From: Anaspis maculata
Lineage: Eukaryota; Arthropoda; Insecta; Coleoptera; Scraptiidae
Assembly: GCA_949128115.1 (NCBI GenBank)
Contig: OX421966.1
Coordinates: forward strand, 64,105,416-64,169,415
Direction: 5' to 3'
Length of the DNA stretch: 64,000 nt
Shown piece after piece: positions 45,530 through 56,740 of this stretch. The position numbers and the translations under genes were made by a program. The notes beneath the pieces were generated by a model. The model saw only the letters and a program-made list of their open reading frames with translations. It did no database searches and was not told where the DNA came from. Each line of letters starts with the position of its first letter. The first letter of the stretch is position 1.

Positions 45530-47165
45530 ACCCCAGATTTTCCGCCGTCAAATTTTTTCTTAAGGAAAACGCCGAAACAGTCAGTTCCAATTTCGTAATA
45601 ACTAGATGAAAATTGGAACACGTTTTGCCAAATTTTCATCTTCAACCCCTTCGCCCCCACCCTACCCTACATTGAAATTTCAAATATGTATGATTACCTA
45701 TCTTGTGACATCAAATTGAAGGTCGAATTATAGGTAATTGAATTTTTTGTCTGTTGAACGTATTTTGAAATTTTTCAAATTACCTACCCTCCCAACCTTT
45801 CGTGAAGTTCTCTCTTAATTTAATTTTTTTTCAATTGCCCTGTTAATTAGGGAAGTTTCACCCTGATTCTCCTCCCGATTCTGAAGGAATCGATTTTTCG
45901 GCAAAAATAGGTCGATTGTTGTTTCTAGGGGGGCATTTGAGACACGTATTGCCAAATTTTTATCCACAACCTATTCGCCCCCACCGTACCCTACTCTACT
46001 TCAAAATTCAAATGGCATTTACCCATTTTGTGATATATCAAATTAAAAGTAATAGAATTCTTTTGCTGCAAAAAAATAATTGCAAACTTTCTAAACCGCT
46101 TCTTAATCCCTCTCACGAATTCTCCCACCTTGGAGGCAAAGGGGTTGAAGATAAAAATTCGGCAATACGTATCTCAAATGTACCCCACGAAATAAAAATT
46201 GATCTGTTTTTATCTATTTCTCGAGAATCTGGAGTTGATAGGGTTAAAGTTCTCTTCAATTGACAATTAGATAATTTTGAGAAGGGTTGGAGATGAGTAA
46301 AGAATTTTAAAATATGTTTGACAAAGAGGAAATTTCAGTACCTTCAATTTGATGTATTACAATTGCTATTGCCATTGGAAATTTTCAAGTAGGGTAGGGT
46401 GGGGGCGAACGGGCTGAAGATCAATAATTAGCAATCTCGAAATAAAAAATCGACCTATTTTTGCTGAGAAATCTATTTCTCAGGAATCGAAAGTCAACTG
46501 GAAGGAAACTTTCCCTGAAAATTGATAACAAAAGAACTTCCAGAAGAGTCGAGACGTTGCTTGAAAAAATTTAAAATGTCTGACAGAGAGAGAGAATTCC
46601 ATTATCTTCAATTTGATGTACAACATTTGCTAATAATATTTTAAATTTTCAAGTAGGGTAGGGTGGGGGCAAAAGGGTTGAAAATCAATATTTGGCAGTC
46701 TCAAAATGAAAAATCGACCTGATTTGCTAGGAAATCTGTTTATTAGGAATCGAAATTTTTTTACAGGAAGAAAATGTTATGAGCTTAAATTTTATGATTT
46801 ACACAATGTAGGTAATGCATTTAGAATTTTGAAGTAGGGTAGGGTGGAGGCGAAAGGGTTGAAGATGGAAATTTGGCAATGCATGTCTCGAATGTTTCCC
46901 TCAAAATAAAAATTGACCTGTTTTTGCTGGTGAATATATTCGTCAAGAATCAGGAGTTGATAGGGTAAAACTTCCCTTCAATTGACAGTAAGAGAATTTG
47001 GGTTGGGGTGATTCAAAAAATTTGGGAATTCATGTTTGACAGGAAGAGAATTTTGATACTCCAACTTGGTGTATCACAGTTGCTGATGCTATTCAAAATT
47101 TTGAAGTAGGGTAGAGTGGGGGCAAAGGGATCGAAAATAAAAATTGGGCAATACGTGTCCTAGAT
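45530..47165. repeat. Tandem array with an orientation switch, ~180-280-bp unit
   Basis: The marker GTAGGGTAGGGTGGGGGC(G)AAAGGG occurs in forward form near 46390, 46655, 46836 and 47105. It occurs as its reverse complement (CGCCCCCACC(C/G)TACCCTAC) near 45650 and 45970. Units also share AATTTGGCAATACGTGTCTC, AAATCGACCTATTTTTGCTG, CAGGAATC and CTTCAATTTGATGTA. The flip lies near 46130. Frames at 45454-45660 and 45916-46263 are repeat-derived. Confidence 0.85.
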
Positions 47166-49908
47166 GCCCTGAATGTCATAAATTATGACTGGCATCAATC
47201 ACACGTCGAGTTTGGTATCAAACTTCACGGAAATTCACGACGAGTCTGAGCCCAGCCTCACTGCGTGACTATTGCCCGATTTCATACAAGATGTTCAAGC
47301 TAATCAATGGTTGGGTTTGGAGGGATTTTTTATGGTTTCCGTTTTCATGAAATACATAAATCTTTGAAGATCAAGATGAGCAATCCATTTTCCACTTTCA
47401 CGGATTTATCTTGATCAATCAGATAGAATTCGCCTGAAAATTCCCGTAATCACAGATCAGCTTGATTATCTTTCCTGAAACTGGCGCATACTCATCTCCT
47501 GATGATTATTTCTGCTCATTTCACAGAACTTGTGAAAATCAATTTTTTTGCCATAATCATCAGGTAATCAAGATGGACGGGTCGAGTTTGGTATCAAAGT
47601 TGAATCAGATTTCACGACAAATCCGTAAACTGCTGGAAAATTTTGATATTTCCCTAGAAAAGGAATAAAAAAATCCAAATTTGGGGATTTCCAGTCGCAT
47701 TTGGCTTAGACAGTTTGCAACTTTACCCGCCAGAATCCACGTTTCCAGTTGGAAATGGTGTTCATCTAGCAACCTGACGGCACCAAAATCACCAAACGCC
47801 ATTGGTACCAGTATTGGTGAATCCAAACCTCATTGTGACCAGCAAATCCAAACTTCATTGCTACCAATAACATAAATTTGAATTTGCGTAGCCACCCAAG
47901 AGTGCGACCGGGCTCTGATCGAAACTGAGCAATTTCACAGCTGTCAACAAGGCTGTCAAGCTGATATCGACATGTAGCTTGACAGAAGTAGCAGTCAACC
48001 TTTCAACGTAATTTTTTTCATGGGTTCCTCTACGGAAATTATCCTTATTTTTCCGGCTCTGCTCGCACGGAAAAGTCGCCTCCGACTTTTCCGCCTTTCC
48101 GGACGCGACGTTCTGTTTTTTTTTTGCCTTTTCTCGCGCTCTCTCTGACTTGCTTTCTCTCGCTTATTCTGCATGGACCAGAGATAACTCGATTGATTGG
48201 TTATACACACACACCATCCTTATCGCGGGCCGTTTTACGCAACAGCTAATAGTAAAGTGCCTCCGATTCCGATTAACTCTCCTCTCTCCTGCGTGCGCTT
48301 GTTTTGCGCGCCCACTTGAATGATTGGCTTTGTTTCCAGCAGATAATGGCTTTTTTTCTAGATAAATGTTTTTTTTTCTCTCCTCCATCTCCGCAAAGAT
48401 CCACTTCAAATGGGTTAATGGGTTGTTGGGTATCGCCAGATGCAACACGTAATAAGCAGGCACCTATGGTGCGTTCACCTCAAGTGTGATTCAAGTTGGC
48501 TGGGCAAAATTTCTAGTTAAGCACTGTTGTAGGCTTTTTACCTGGTGTGAAACTAGCTTGTTCAAAAGTGAGGTCATGTTGCTTATCGAACTGACATCAA
48601 AATATTGAAGTCTTGAAAAATATACTGTACATAGGATAAATACGTGAAAATACGACCGCCGAGAGGATCCTTGTTTTACAAATAATTTTTCAGGGCTTGG
48701 CATGCCTTTTTGGCTGGAACAGGCGAAAGTGTCGGTGCTTCCATCAGGCCACTTTTTTGGAGCAAAGGGTTCCGCATTCTTCAGTTTGAAGCGTTGGAAA
48801 AATCGAGCTTCAAAAAGAATGTTATGTTTTCTTAACTGTCAAATGTCACAGGCTGCTTCGATTTATCTGTCCGTCCCCTCACAAAGTGTTATAACTAATT
48901 TTTCGCATGATTGTCTTCTTTCGAAATTTTTTTTCGCAAAACTGGCGGTATTATCTGGTAAAGGTATATCCGAAATAAGGAGAAGATGGGCCATTCACAT
49001 TACTTTATTTGATTAGGTTTGCCTATAATATTAGTTTATCATGCAAAAATGTTCGAAAAAGGACATGTAGAAATACTAAAAATCCTCGTAAAAATTCAAT
49101 TTGTTCATTGGCGAAAATTAGAAACAGGTCGTGAAATTTCGCATTTTTGCAATGCGTCAGACATCATGTCCCGCAAAAATGTTCCTCCATCTGTAGTGAA
49201 AATGCGGGTCTTAAAGTGGCCCGGATTCGTGTGTCGTCGTAAATTATCGTGCCGAATTTGCCAGTGGAGCCAACCGCAGAAGTTCAGGCAGTTTTCTAAG
49301 TTTAACATTCGGAAACTTCGAAACCAGATATTTCAGGTACCTAACTGGAATCACACTTGAGCTGAACGTACTCCACTCACAAAATATCTTAAAAGTAAAA
49401 ATCGAAGTTTTCGGTTCTCGAGAAGGTGGAAAGACAAGTATGTTAAGAAAAAAATAGCTGGTAAATAATTCCTGAATTGCCCAAGGCTGAAATCACAGAC
49501 GTCGATTTGTTTATTTCGATGTCAACAAAGGAATTAAACTCGGCTTGCGTTCCTGGAAAGGTGAACGCCAGTTCTGTTGAAGAAATAATTTTTGGTGTAA
49601 TTATAGTTATTCCGAATTTTAGTATAAATGTCGCTTCTGGACCTTCTTTGCACGATTATGAAATGATCGAGGTGTTCTGGGCTCGATTCTCGGTTCAGAA
49701 TAAACCTGGGTGGTGTGGAAATGGAACTTTTTTATATGGTATGCACGTGGATAAATGTATGCATAAATAATTGTTTTTAGAAGTGGCTAGATGCTTGTTA
49801 AATGTTAAATAGGCATCTAGTTCTAAGAACGAAAAGCCCAAATTCTCGCCAGGTGTTTTCCCGCGTTTCTCAATTTTTATGTAAGTGCTTACATACATGT
49901 ATGTTATG
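47166..49908. other. Mostly unique stretch, no gene assigned
   Basis: No exon is supported. The frame at 49477-49770 (97 codons) has no recognised domain. Two direct copies of GTCGAGTTTGGTATCAAA lie at about 47208 and 47581, and GATTTAT/AATCA-rich inverted pieces lie between them. The part at 48040-48330 is CpG-richer and contains the hairpin described separately. Confidence 0.4.
48068..48093. other. Perfect 11-bp GC-rich hairpin
   Basis: CGGAAAAGTCG and CGACTTTTCCG flank the loop CCTC. It lies in a CpG-richer, pyrimidine-rich neighbourhood. Its role is unknown. Confidence 0.8.
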
Positions 49909-49910
49909 TA

Positions 49911-50101
49911 CCAGGTGTTCTTCGAAGATATAAATTGCAGTAAGCTATGACAGTGGAAAACGTATGTCCGCGACTTGATTCAAATTGCGCTCTTATTCGA
50001 GGCAGTTGGCCAGGCAACACGGGAACGTGAATCAAGTCATGGGCATACGTTTCCATTTCCATAGCTAATTCAGATTTATAATAATTGTGAAAAACACCCG
50101 G
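49911..50101. mobile_element. MITE, 191 bp, TA-flanked
   Basis: The left end CCAGGTGTTCTTC and right end GTGAAAAACACCCGG are imperfect inverted copies flanked by TA (49909-49910, 50102-50103). Inner pairing includes AAGCTATG with CATAGCT, AAAACGTATG with CATACGTTT and GACTTGATTC with GAATCAAGTC. The termini resemble the 131-bp element at 26028-26158, suggesting the same transposase source. Confidence 0.85.
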
Positions 50102-50103
50102 TA

Positions 50104-52140
50104 TTTTCCATTCTGAGACAGTAGAATATTTTTTATTCTATTTTTTTTTTGCTTTGGATTCTAGTCTTTTGGTTAATCCCCGTGAATTTTTATTCATGAT
50201 TTTTTTTCATGTTCATAGTTTTTGAATGAATGACACACTATGGGACGGATGGGGCCGTTTTTCAATAGGGATAATATCATCCCAATTGGTTTTTCAAAAA
50301 TATCTGAACTCGATTAGTCGCCAGCCAAACAAATATTTGTATCGAATACCCATTTTCTCTTGGAGATGAACCATAAACCTTGAATAAACCGGAACGAAAC
50401 GTCATATTTCACTCTCATGAATGAAAGAGCAAAAAAAAAATTGAAACATAATCACTATGCAAATTTCGGCGACCCAACCAGATGGCAAAAGACTGTTTGT
50501 TTATTGCCGCTCGCGGTCTCGGACTATCAACGCTTACATTCCGAAAATGTTCAATTTCGTTTCGATTCCGCAATTTATTGGCCGAAATCGGAATTTTCAT
50601 TTCGGCCACGACGAGCTCTCTCACTCTCTCCGGCCGTCCCCAAGTCCTCCGACGTTTTATTGCACTGCATGTATATATTTTTTCGTGTAGCGTGCTGTAT
50701 TGCCCTGGACTTGGGCCAAGATTCAATGTCAATACCGCACTAAGCGGGAGGTCCTTGGAAGAAAATGCACCAAAACATACACATAAAAAGCGGGAATAAA
50801 TTCTGCTGTGCTCTTTCACATTGGAGTTTGTTTGGCTTCGGGATTCGCGAAATAACAAACAGGAACGACCGGCGGGCGGAAATCGGGAAAAGGAGGCCAA
50901 CAGCGGAAATTTTCTCGCGAGCGTGCTTTCGTCATCGGGCTACGCAGGAAGGTATACGCGATGAAACATTTATCGTCTTGAGAAAATTCGGTTTTTTTCA
51001 TGGCCGTTGATAATCCAGAGATAAAAAGCGACCGCTGAACAGTGGCTTGAATCGAGACGTTACAGTTAGTGTTACAGTTCACACTTAGAGTGCAATTACA
51101 GTTGGAGAGACAGATGATTGGCGGAAAAATAGACAGGGTACTCTAGCAGTATGATGGAACCCACTTTTCAACGATTGGCTTTGATCGTCGTTGCCCTTCC
51201 TCTTTTGTTAGGACCCTATCTCTCAAGTTCTTTGTTCTAGACAAAAACGCAAATTAGGGAAAGCTGCTGGAAATTCAATGAAACGCGGATAAATAGACTA
51301 ACGAAGTGGATTTTTTTTTTTTATTATTTAATGTAAACAACAATACATTTCATGTAAATCGCGACTCTTAAACAATAATAAATCGGTATCAGAGGATTTC
51401 ATTGATTTATTTGACTGGCCAGCAAATTTCAAATTGATTTGTTTCTTTTCTCAAAACACCCGACACAAGAAAACCGACAGAATGACAAAATGACACACAA
51501 AAAACAAGACAAATCAATAAAATAAATACAAGAATAATACAACACAACACAAAAGTAAATGAATAAAATACAACAAAAATAATGAAACATGTCAAGCTGT
51601 CACTAAAACAAAAAGGAAAAGTGGTGGATTCAAAAACAAACACCCAGGGGAAGAACTCGTCAAAGAAACTCCTGTGTATAGTCTGATGTCTCCTCAAGAA
51701 AATTACAAAAGAAGTTGTGCAGAGATCGTCAACATTTTTGTTGAAGCTAAGTGGATTCCCCCCCTCCCCGCAATGCCAAGTTTCGCTTTGCTTCTTCAGC
51801 TTTCTTCGCTTCGCTTCGCCATGCAATGATAATTTACGCTTTGCAATCCACTTCACGCCACTCCATCACAAACTCACACATACAAAAATGCAGAACGTTA
51901 GTAGATAATACACAAAACTACTACAATCTACCAGATTGTTTACTACCATCAACTAAGGTATGTTGCTTCGCCAAGGCACACGAGACGCTGAAACAAAATT
52001 CCTTAACCCAGGAGATAAGTTTGTCTCGCTAAAGTTACAACCCACTCTACTACAATCATCAGTCTCTAGAACACAAAGACTGAGTAGTTGCCTCTGCTTT
52101 ACATTAAGTATTAGGAATTCCCAAAATACCAAATAGGACT
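50104..52140. other. Mostly unique stretch, no gene assigned
   Basis: 50480-51120 is CpG-richer, with overlapping frames on three plus-strand readings and the minus strand (50415-51082), none with a domain. Inr-like TCACACT (A at 51081) with AGACA at 51108 (+28) gives a weak promoter candidate. The 149-codon minus frame at 51407-51856 crosses an A-rich ACAACACAAAA stretch that yields false hydrophobic residues, so it is not called. Confidence 0.4.
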
Positions 52141-52144
52141 TGAA

Positions 52145-52510
52145 ATCATGGTAGATAATTTGAGGGTTTCTGATCTTATAGTTAGGAAGACTGGAAATAA
52201 TGACAGATGGTTTGAGAGTTCCTGAGCAGTGAGGAATGAGGAAGACTTGAAATAATGGCAGAAGATTTGAGAGTTTCTGAATAATGACGAAGATTGGAAA
52301 TAATGGCAAGATCATTATTAGAGAGTTTCCGAGCAATGAGGAAGAATGATGGCAGATGATTTGAGAGTTTCTGAGTAAATTAGAGGGACTTGAATTTATG
52401 GCAGATCAGTATTTGAGAGTTTCTGAGCAGATGAGGAGAACTGGAATGATGACTGATAATTTGGGAGTTTTGAACGAATTTGGGAGACTCCAAAGTGACA
52501 AGGGGTTTGA
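52145..52510. repeat. Minisatellite, ~50-65-bp unit
   Basis: GATTTGAGAGTTTCTGAGCA...GAGGAAGACTTGAAATAATGGCA recurs about seven times. GAGAGTTTCTGA cores are near 52149 (GAGGG variant), 52211, 52268, 52320, 52360 and 52412, and a GGGAGTTTTGAA variant is near 52460. The frame at 52398-52592 is derived from it. Confidence 0.8.
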
Positions 52511-52542
52511 AGTTCACTTGGTCTTGAAGTATTTGATAGTAC

Positions 52543-53573
52543 TACACACATCAGAAGAATCTATGGGACAAGCAAATTCAAACGATTTCTGAAATAATCG
52601 TAACTTTTGATTGCCGTCAGCGATTTCATATCGGTTTTCAGTGTTCGATAGCCCAATCTTTTGTTCACATGTCTTGATCACGTCGGATACAAACAATGTT
52701 TTATTGAGTTTCTACAGAGTGATCAATGGAACAGTGTAAAATAGCCGAAAAATCAGTACAAGCGCGATTTCCCAAAAATAATTTTTTTATGCCCTTCAAT
52801 AGCACAGCTATAAAGACTGGTATTTCAGCTTCAGTAACGTTTTTGAATTTTGAAAATCGAAGGTAAATTGCCAAAGATATTAATCATTTTTGCCGCCATG
52901 TTGAACTTCCAAACAAGTGATCCGATTTCATTGATACTTGGATCTCACTCATGTCTGGCTCCAGAATTTGGAATTTCAAGGTCAAATGTCTTATTCGGTC
53001 ACTTCCGCGGCCGTCACAATAAACTTTTATGTGAATGATTCGATTCTAGTGTGTTCAAGTTTCATTAAAATTGGATCATTCATGTAAAAAGTTCAAATTA
53101 GCGGCTCAAAAGTGTTCGAAAGTGACATTTGACCTTAAAATTCCAATTTCTTGAATCAGACATGAGTGTGGTCCAAGTTTCAATGGAATCGAATCACTTT
53201 CTTTTTTCTTGGAAGTTCGACATGGCGGCACAAAATGAGCAATATCTTTGACAATTCACCTTCGATTTCCAAAATTCAAAAACGTTACTGAAGCTGAAAC
53301 ACCGGTCTTTATAACTGTGCTTTTGGAATGCACGAAATATTATTTCTAGGAAATCGCGCTCGTACTTTCGGCAATTTTACACTGTTCCATTGATCACCCT
53401 GTAGCAACCTTATGAAACTATGTTCGTATTTGACGTGATCAACACATGAGAACGAAAGATTGGACTATCGAACACTGGAAACCGATATGAAATCGCTGAC
53501 AGAAATCTAAAGTTATGATGATTTTAGGAATCGTCTGAATTTGCTTGTCCGCTAGATTGTTTTGATGTGTGTA
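52543..53573. mobile_element. Foldback element, 1,031 bp
   Basis: The left end TACACACATCAGAAGAATCT and right end reading TTTGATGTGTGTA are inverted copies. The two arms of about 500 bp pair along nearly all their length: CATATCGGTTTTCAG with GAAACCGATATG, GATCAATGGAACAGTGTAAA with TTTACACTGTTCCATTGATC, and AAACGTT or CTTCAGTAACG with CGTTACTGAAG. The centre is near 53060. No transposase frame is present. A partial second copy lies at 31936-32464. Confidence 0.85.
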
Positions 53574-55640
53574 TATTCCGAGCAACAGCAATGGCCTATC
53601 ACCTCATTTAATTGTTCGAATCACCGTACCCACCATTCCTGGTTGTGGTCTTGCCCCCCCTCCAGTAATTTTCAAGGACCCCACAAAATTAATAAATACA
53701 TTCACGTTGGACGAGGGGGATGATGTCTCTTGGGTTCGACTTTCACATAGGTACATAAATACGTTAATACCCTCCCAGTCTCGCAAGCGCAGTTCTCAAT
53801 GAGCATAAACAAAATGAAAAGTCTTTATTTGTGTGTATCAGAATTTTCGAGAGGCGACGAATTTTCAGCTTTCCTCATAATTATGAAAAAGTCCGTTCCT
53901 CTACAGCAGCGAGGCTTGATTCAGATTCGTCGTTGAATTTCATGAAATTAGATAACAAACTCGACACGAGTATCTTTTAGTTGAACAGGACGGCTAATGT
54001 TGCATGATCCGAGAATAAATTTTATCCCGTTTAAGAAGAGTCCCATTTTCAACTTTGTGGTGGTGGCAAATAAGTTAAGATAAGATATTAATATTGTAAG
54101 GCGTTTCCTTCTTGGTACATCCTGAGAATTTGCCAGAGATGACCGACTTCCAAGGTTCAAACAAAAACTTTTAATTTTTGCAATTTCGAGGAGCTGTAAC
54201 TGAAGCATCAACCAATGTGAACCAAATTTTTCAGGATATACCAAGAAAAATGCGCTTGATAATATTATGAAATTTGAACTTGTCTACCCCCCCCCCACAA
54301 AAAAGTTTAAAATTAGAGTTTTTCTTGGAACCCCGGGCTTCCGGGCTACCCTGGAATCAAAAATGTTGGAAATGCCGCTCGCGAATATAAATATTTGAGA
54401 TAAGGGCTTCAAGATTTGATTGTATTGCAAGCAGCACTGTTTTTATTCAATATCGAGAATATAATTATCAATGGCCGAACATATGTTAGGGAGGAGGGCC
54501 GGATTAGGCGCCTCCACCATGTGTCATGGTGCCGCCCTCTAAAGCCTCACTATAAACCTAACCCTTCAGTTGGATTATAACTGTTTTTTTTTTTAGGAGT
54601 TCGGTTAACGGTATTTGAAACTCCGGTACGTTGGGGTGAGCATAGTTCATGAAACTCTGTAAACAACAAAAGAGTTCATGAGAATTTTTCTCAATAAAAT
54701 TCTAAAAAGGTTTTTTCTAGGAAACAGTGAAGGCTCAATTTAAAGTATATGTAAAATTTGATGGAGTTTGATATCTTACTTTACGTGTCAAGCTTGATCA
54801 ATAACACAGATTTGTTAAAAAAACTTCATTCCATGCTGTCTATGATTGGTGCTTCCTCACAAAATCAACAATAGCTCTATTGCTCCTCAAGACAAATAGG
54901 TCGACTTTGTGCTCCAACTTCTTCAAATTTCATCTACAGCAAATCACACCAGATCTAAGGTTACCTTCACTCGGTGCTTCCAGCTTTGCTTCCCGAATTT
55001 TGTTTCAAAACCGGGAGCCATATCGAGTCTTGAGCTCATTAAAAGCGGCCGAGCTCTTACGTAAAGAGTGCCAGAGTACGCGGCATTTATTTTCAATTAT
55101 TGCGATAGCTTATACAAGACTGTGCAAATTAAGCTCCAGTCTTTACATACAAAGCGTCCCAGACTTGAGACTCTTTTGAACGAAAATTAAACTCAGTGCC
55201 GTCGTCGTCGTATAGCACTAAACACGTACAAATTGACAGAGAAAGCTTTTCTTAAATAGATTTCCACGCGCGGCCGGCCGAGACCAGTTTCCACAAAACT
55301 TGCTATTTAATTTAAACGCTCGCGGGACGGGGAACATCCGAGATAACAACACGAAAGTTGGGATAACTTTTAGATACACTTCGGACTCCATTGTTTTCCG
55401 TCCCGCGTGACAGATTTATTCCATTTATCTCCGTTACGATACTCGAACAACTATATAAATCACATCTTTTGGTGCGCTTACTTTTTCCCGATTTTCTTGG
55501 TATCCTGTAAAATACACAGTGCCGAATTTATTGCTGGTGCATTATGTATCCTCTGCAAGGTTTCAGCAAAGTTTTCAAGACTCAAATCGAAATGACTCGT
55601 TTATCGACGCGAATAAAATGAATAGTAGTTTGGAACAACG
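53574..55640. other. Mostly unique stretch, no gene assigned
   Basis: No domain is recognised in the frames at 53569-53802, 53948-54244 or 54880-55179. A C-run (CCCCCCCCCC) lies near 54290. From about 55200 the sequence is CpG-richer (CGCGCGGCCGGCCGAG), leading into the coding exon at 55651. Confidence 0.4.
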
Positions 55641-55650
55641 GTTTTTGTAG

Positions 55651-56250
55651 ATTTGCGTCGACGCAATCCTGGAGAGCCCTCACCGCCGCCGCTTGACAGA
55701 ACTTTTCCCGAACTGTCTCCGAAATTGCCCAAAACGGCGTCCCCAACTCTGCAAAGCTCCGTCCAGAGGAAGAACCGTAAGCGGTTGAAGCTGCATCTGT
55801 TCAAGGTCCAGCAGTGTCTCGCGAACAACAACAACAACAGCAGCATTTACAAAAACAACAATCTGAATTGGACGCTGGAGAAGGATACGGACCTGGTGGG
55901 TAGAATCCCACCGCCGCCGCCCCTGCCGCTTCCCGAGTTTTACTACACGGTGGTGAGCCATCCGGAGAAGAGGCCCAAGAAGACAAAGCCGCCGTCGTCG
56001 TCGTCGTCCACGTCCAACGGCGGTGTCCTGGGTAAAGTTTCGGACGTAGCGGTGACTCTGAAGCAGTGGTGGCGCGATGTGGGGCTGTGCCCCAGGGCGG
56101 CAGCCCCCTCGCTAGGCGGCCCCCTGATCGCCGGCGACGCGTCGATCAAGCGCCACCACCACCATCGCTGCAGCCACAGGAGGGGGTCCGCGCGATCCAT
56201 GGGACAGTCCCTCAGCATGTGTAAACTCAATCACTGCAGACACAAGAAAA
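55651..56250 (+). CDS. Internal coding exon of an unrecognised protein
   Basis: A TTTTTGTAG acceptor at 55650 and an AAGAAAA|GTAAGT donor at 56250 bound a 600-nt exon that is open throughout and phase 1 at both ends. Coding-like features are strong, including GC-rich codons against an AT-rich background and low-complexity blocks. These are a proline-rich N-part (PGEPSPPPLDR, RIPPPPPLPLPEF), an asparagine run (NNNNN), a serine run (SSSSSTS), a basic stretch (RKNRKRLKLHLFK) and a histidine-rich stretch (KRHHHHRCSHRR). Between these, LGKVSDVAVTLKQWWRDVGL looks more ordered. No catalytic domain is visible and I do not recognise the protein. An ATG in a good context at 56199 (MGQSLSMCK), with glycine at position 2 and serine at position 6, could start a shorter, possibly myristoylated isoform. 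Neighbouring exons were not found in the window. Confidence 0.65.
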
Positions 56251-56740
56251 GTAAGTTCTCTTACTTATCTCACAGCATTATTTCAAAATAGAATCGAGCT
56301 TCAAGCAAGCAAAAATCTTGAGAAAATTGACCTCTGATACCCACCAAGAAGAAGAGGTCACTAGAAAGAAGTAGGAAATCATTGAAAACCATTGTCATTG
56401 GTGCTGGAATACCACTCGAGTTTGTACATTGATCTTCTGCGCTCTTAGCAGTCATGCTGACACCACGCGATATACTGAATCAAAATTTTGCAACTCCATC
56501 GAGCTTATCGAGTCATCGCCAAGGTTGCCAGTTTTTTCAATAGAGAAAGTCCCTAAGATTTTCCATAAATCCAGGGTCTTGATTCAACTATTATTCTGGT
56601 GGGAAAGGGCATACCGCAGCTTGGTAGGCGAAGCAAACTGAGGCGGTAAAACCGATGGTGAACGTAAGAAATAATGACAAAATGAGTTTCTGGATAAAGG
56701 CAGTATTTTCGACAGTTTTTCAGGGGCGTAGTTGAGGCTC
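56251..56740. other. Intron-like stretch after the 55.7-kb exon
   Basis: The stretch starts with GTAAGT and shows no further exon of matching phase that I can support before the retrotransposon relic at 56741. Confidence 0.4.

Noticed and set aside
46390..47125. GTAGGGTAGGG as a possible telomeric repeat
   Set aside because: It occurs once per ~180-280-bp unit and is not tandem. The usual insect telomere unit TTAGG is absent as a run. TTAGGGTTAGG near 9685 is likewise isolated.
48702..49770. Consecutive open frames (48702-49016, 49019-49360, 49477-49770) as exons of one gene
   Set aside because: No recognisable domain, no acceptor/donor pairs with compatible phases, and a minus-strand frame overlaps.
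51407..51856. 149-codon minus-strand frame with apparent membrane segments
   Set aside because: The hydrophobic residues come from an A- and CA-rich low-complexity stretch read on the opposite strand.
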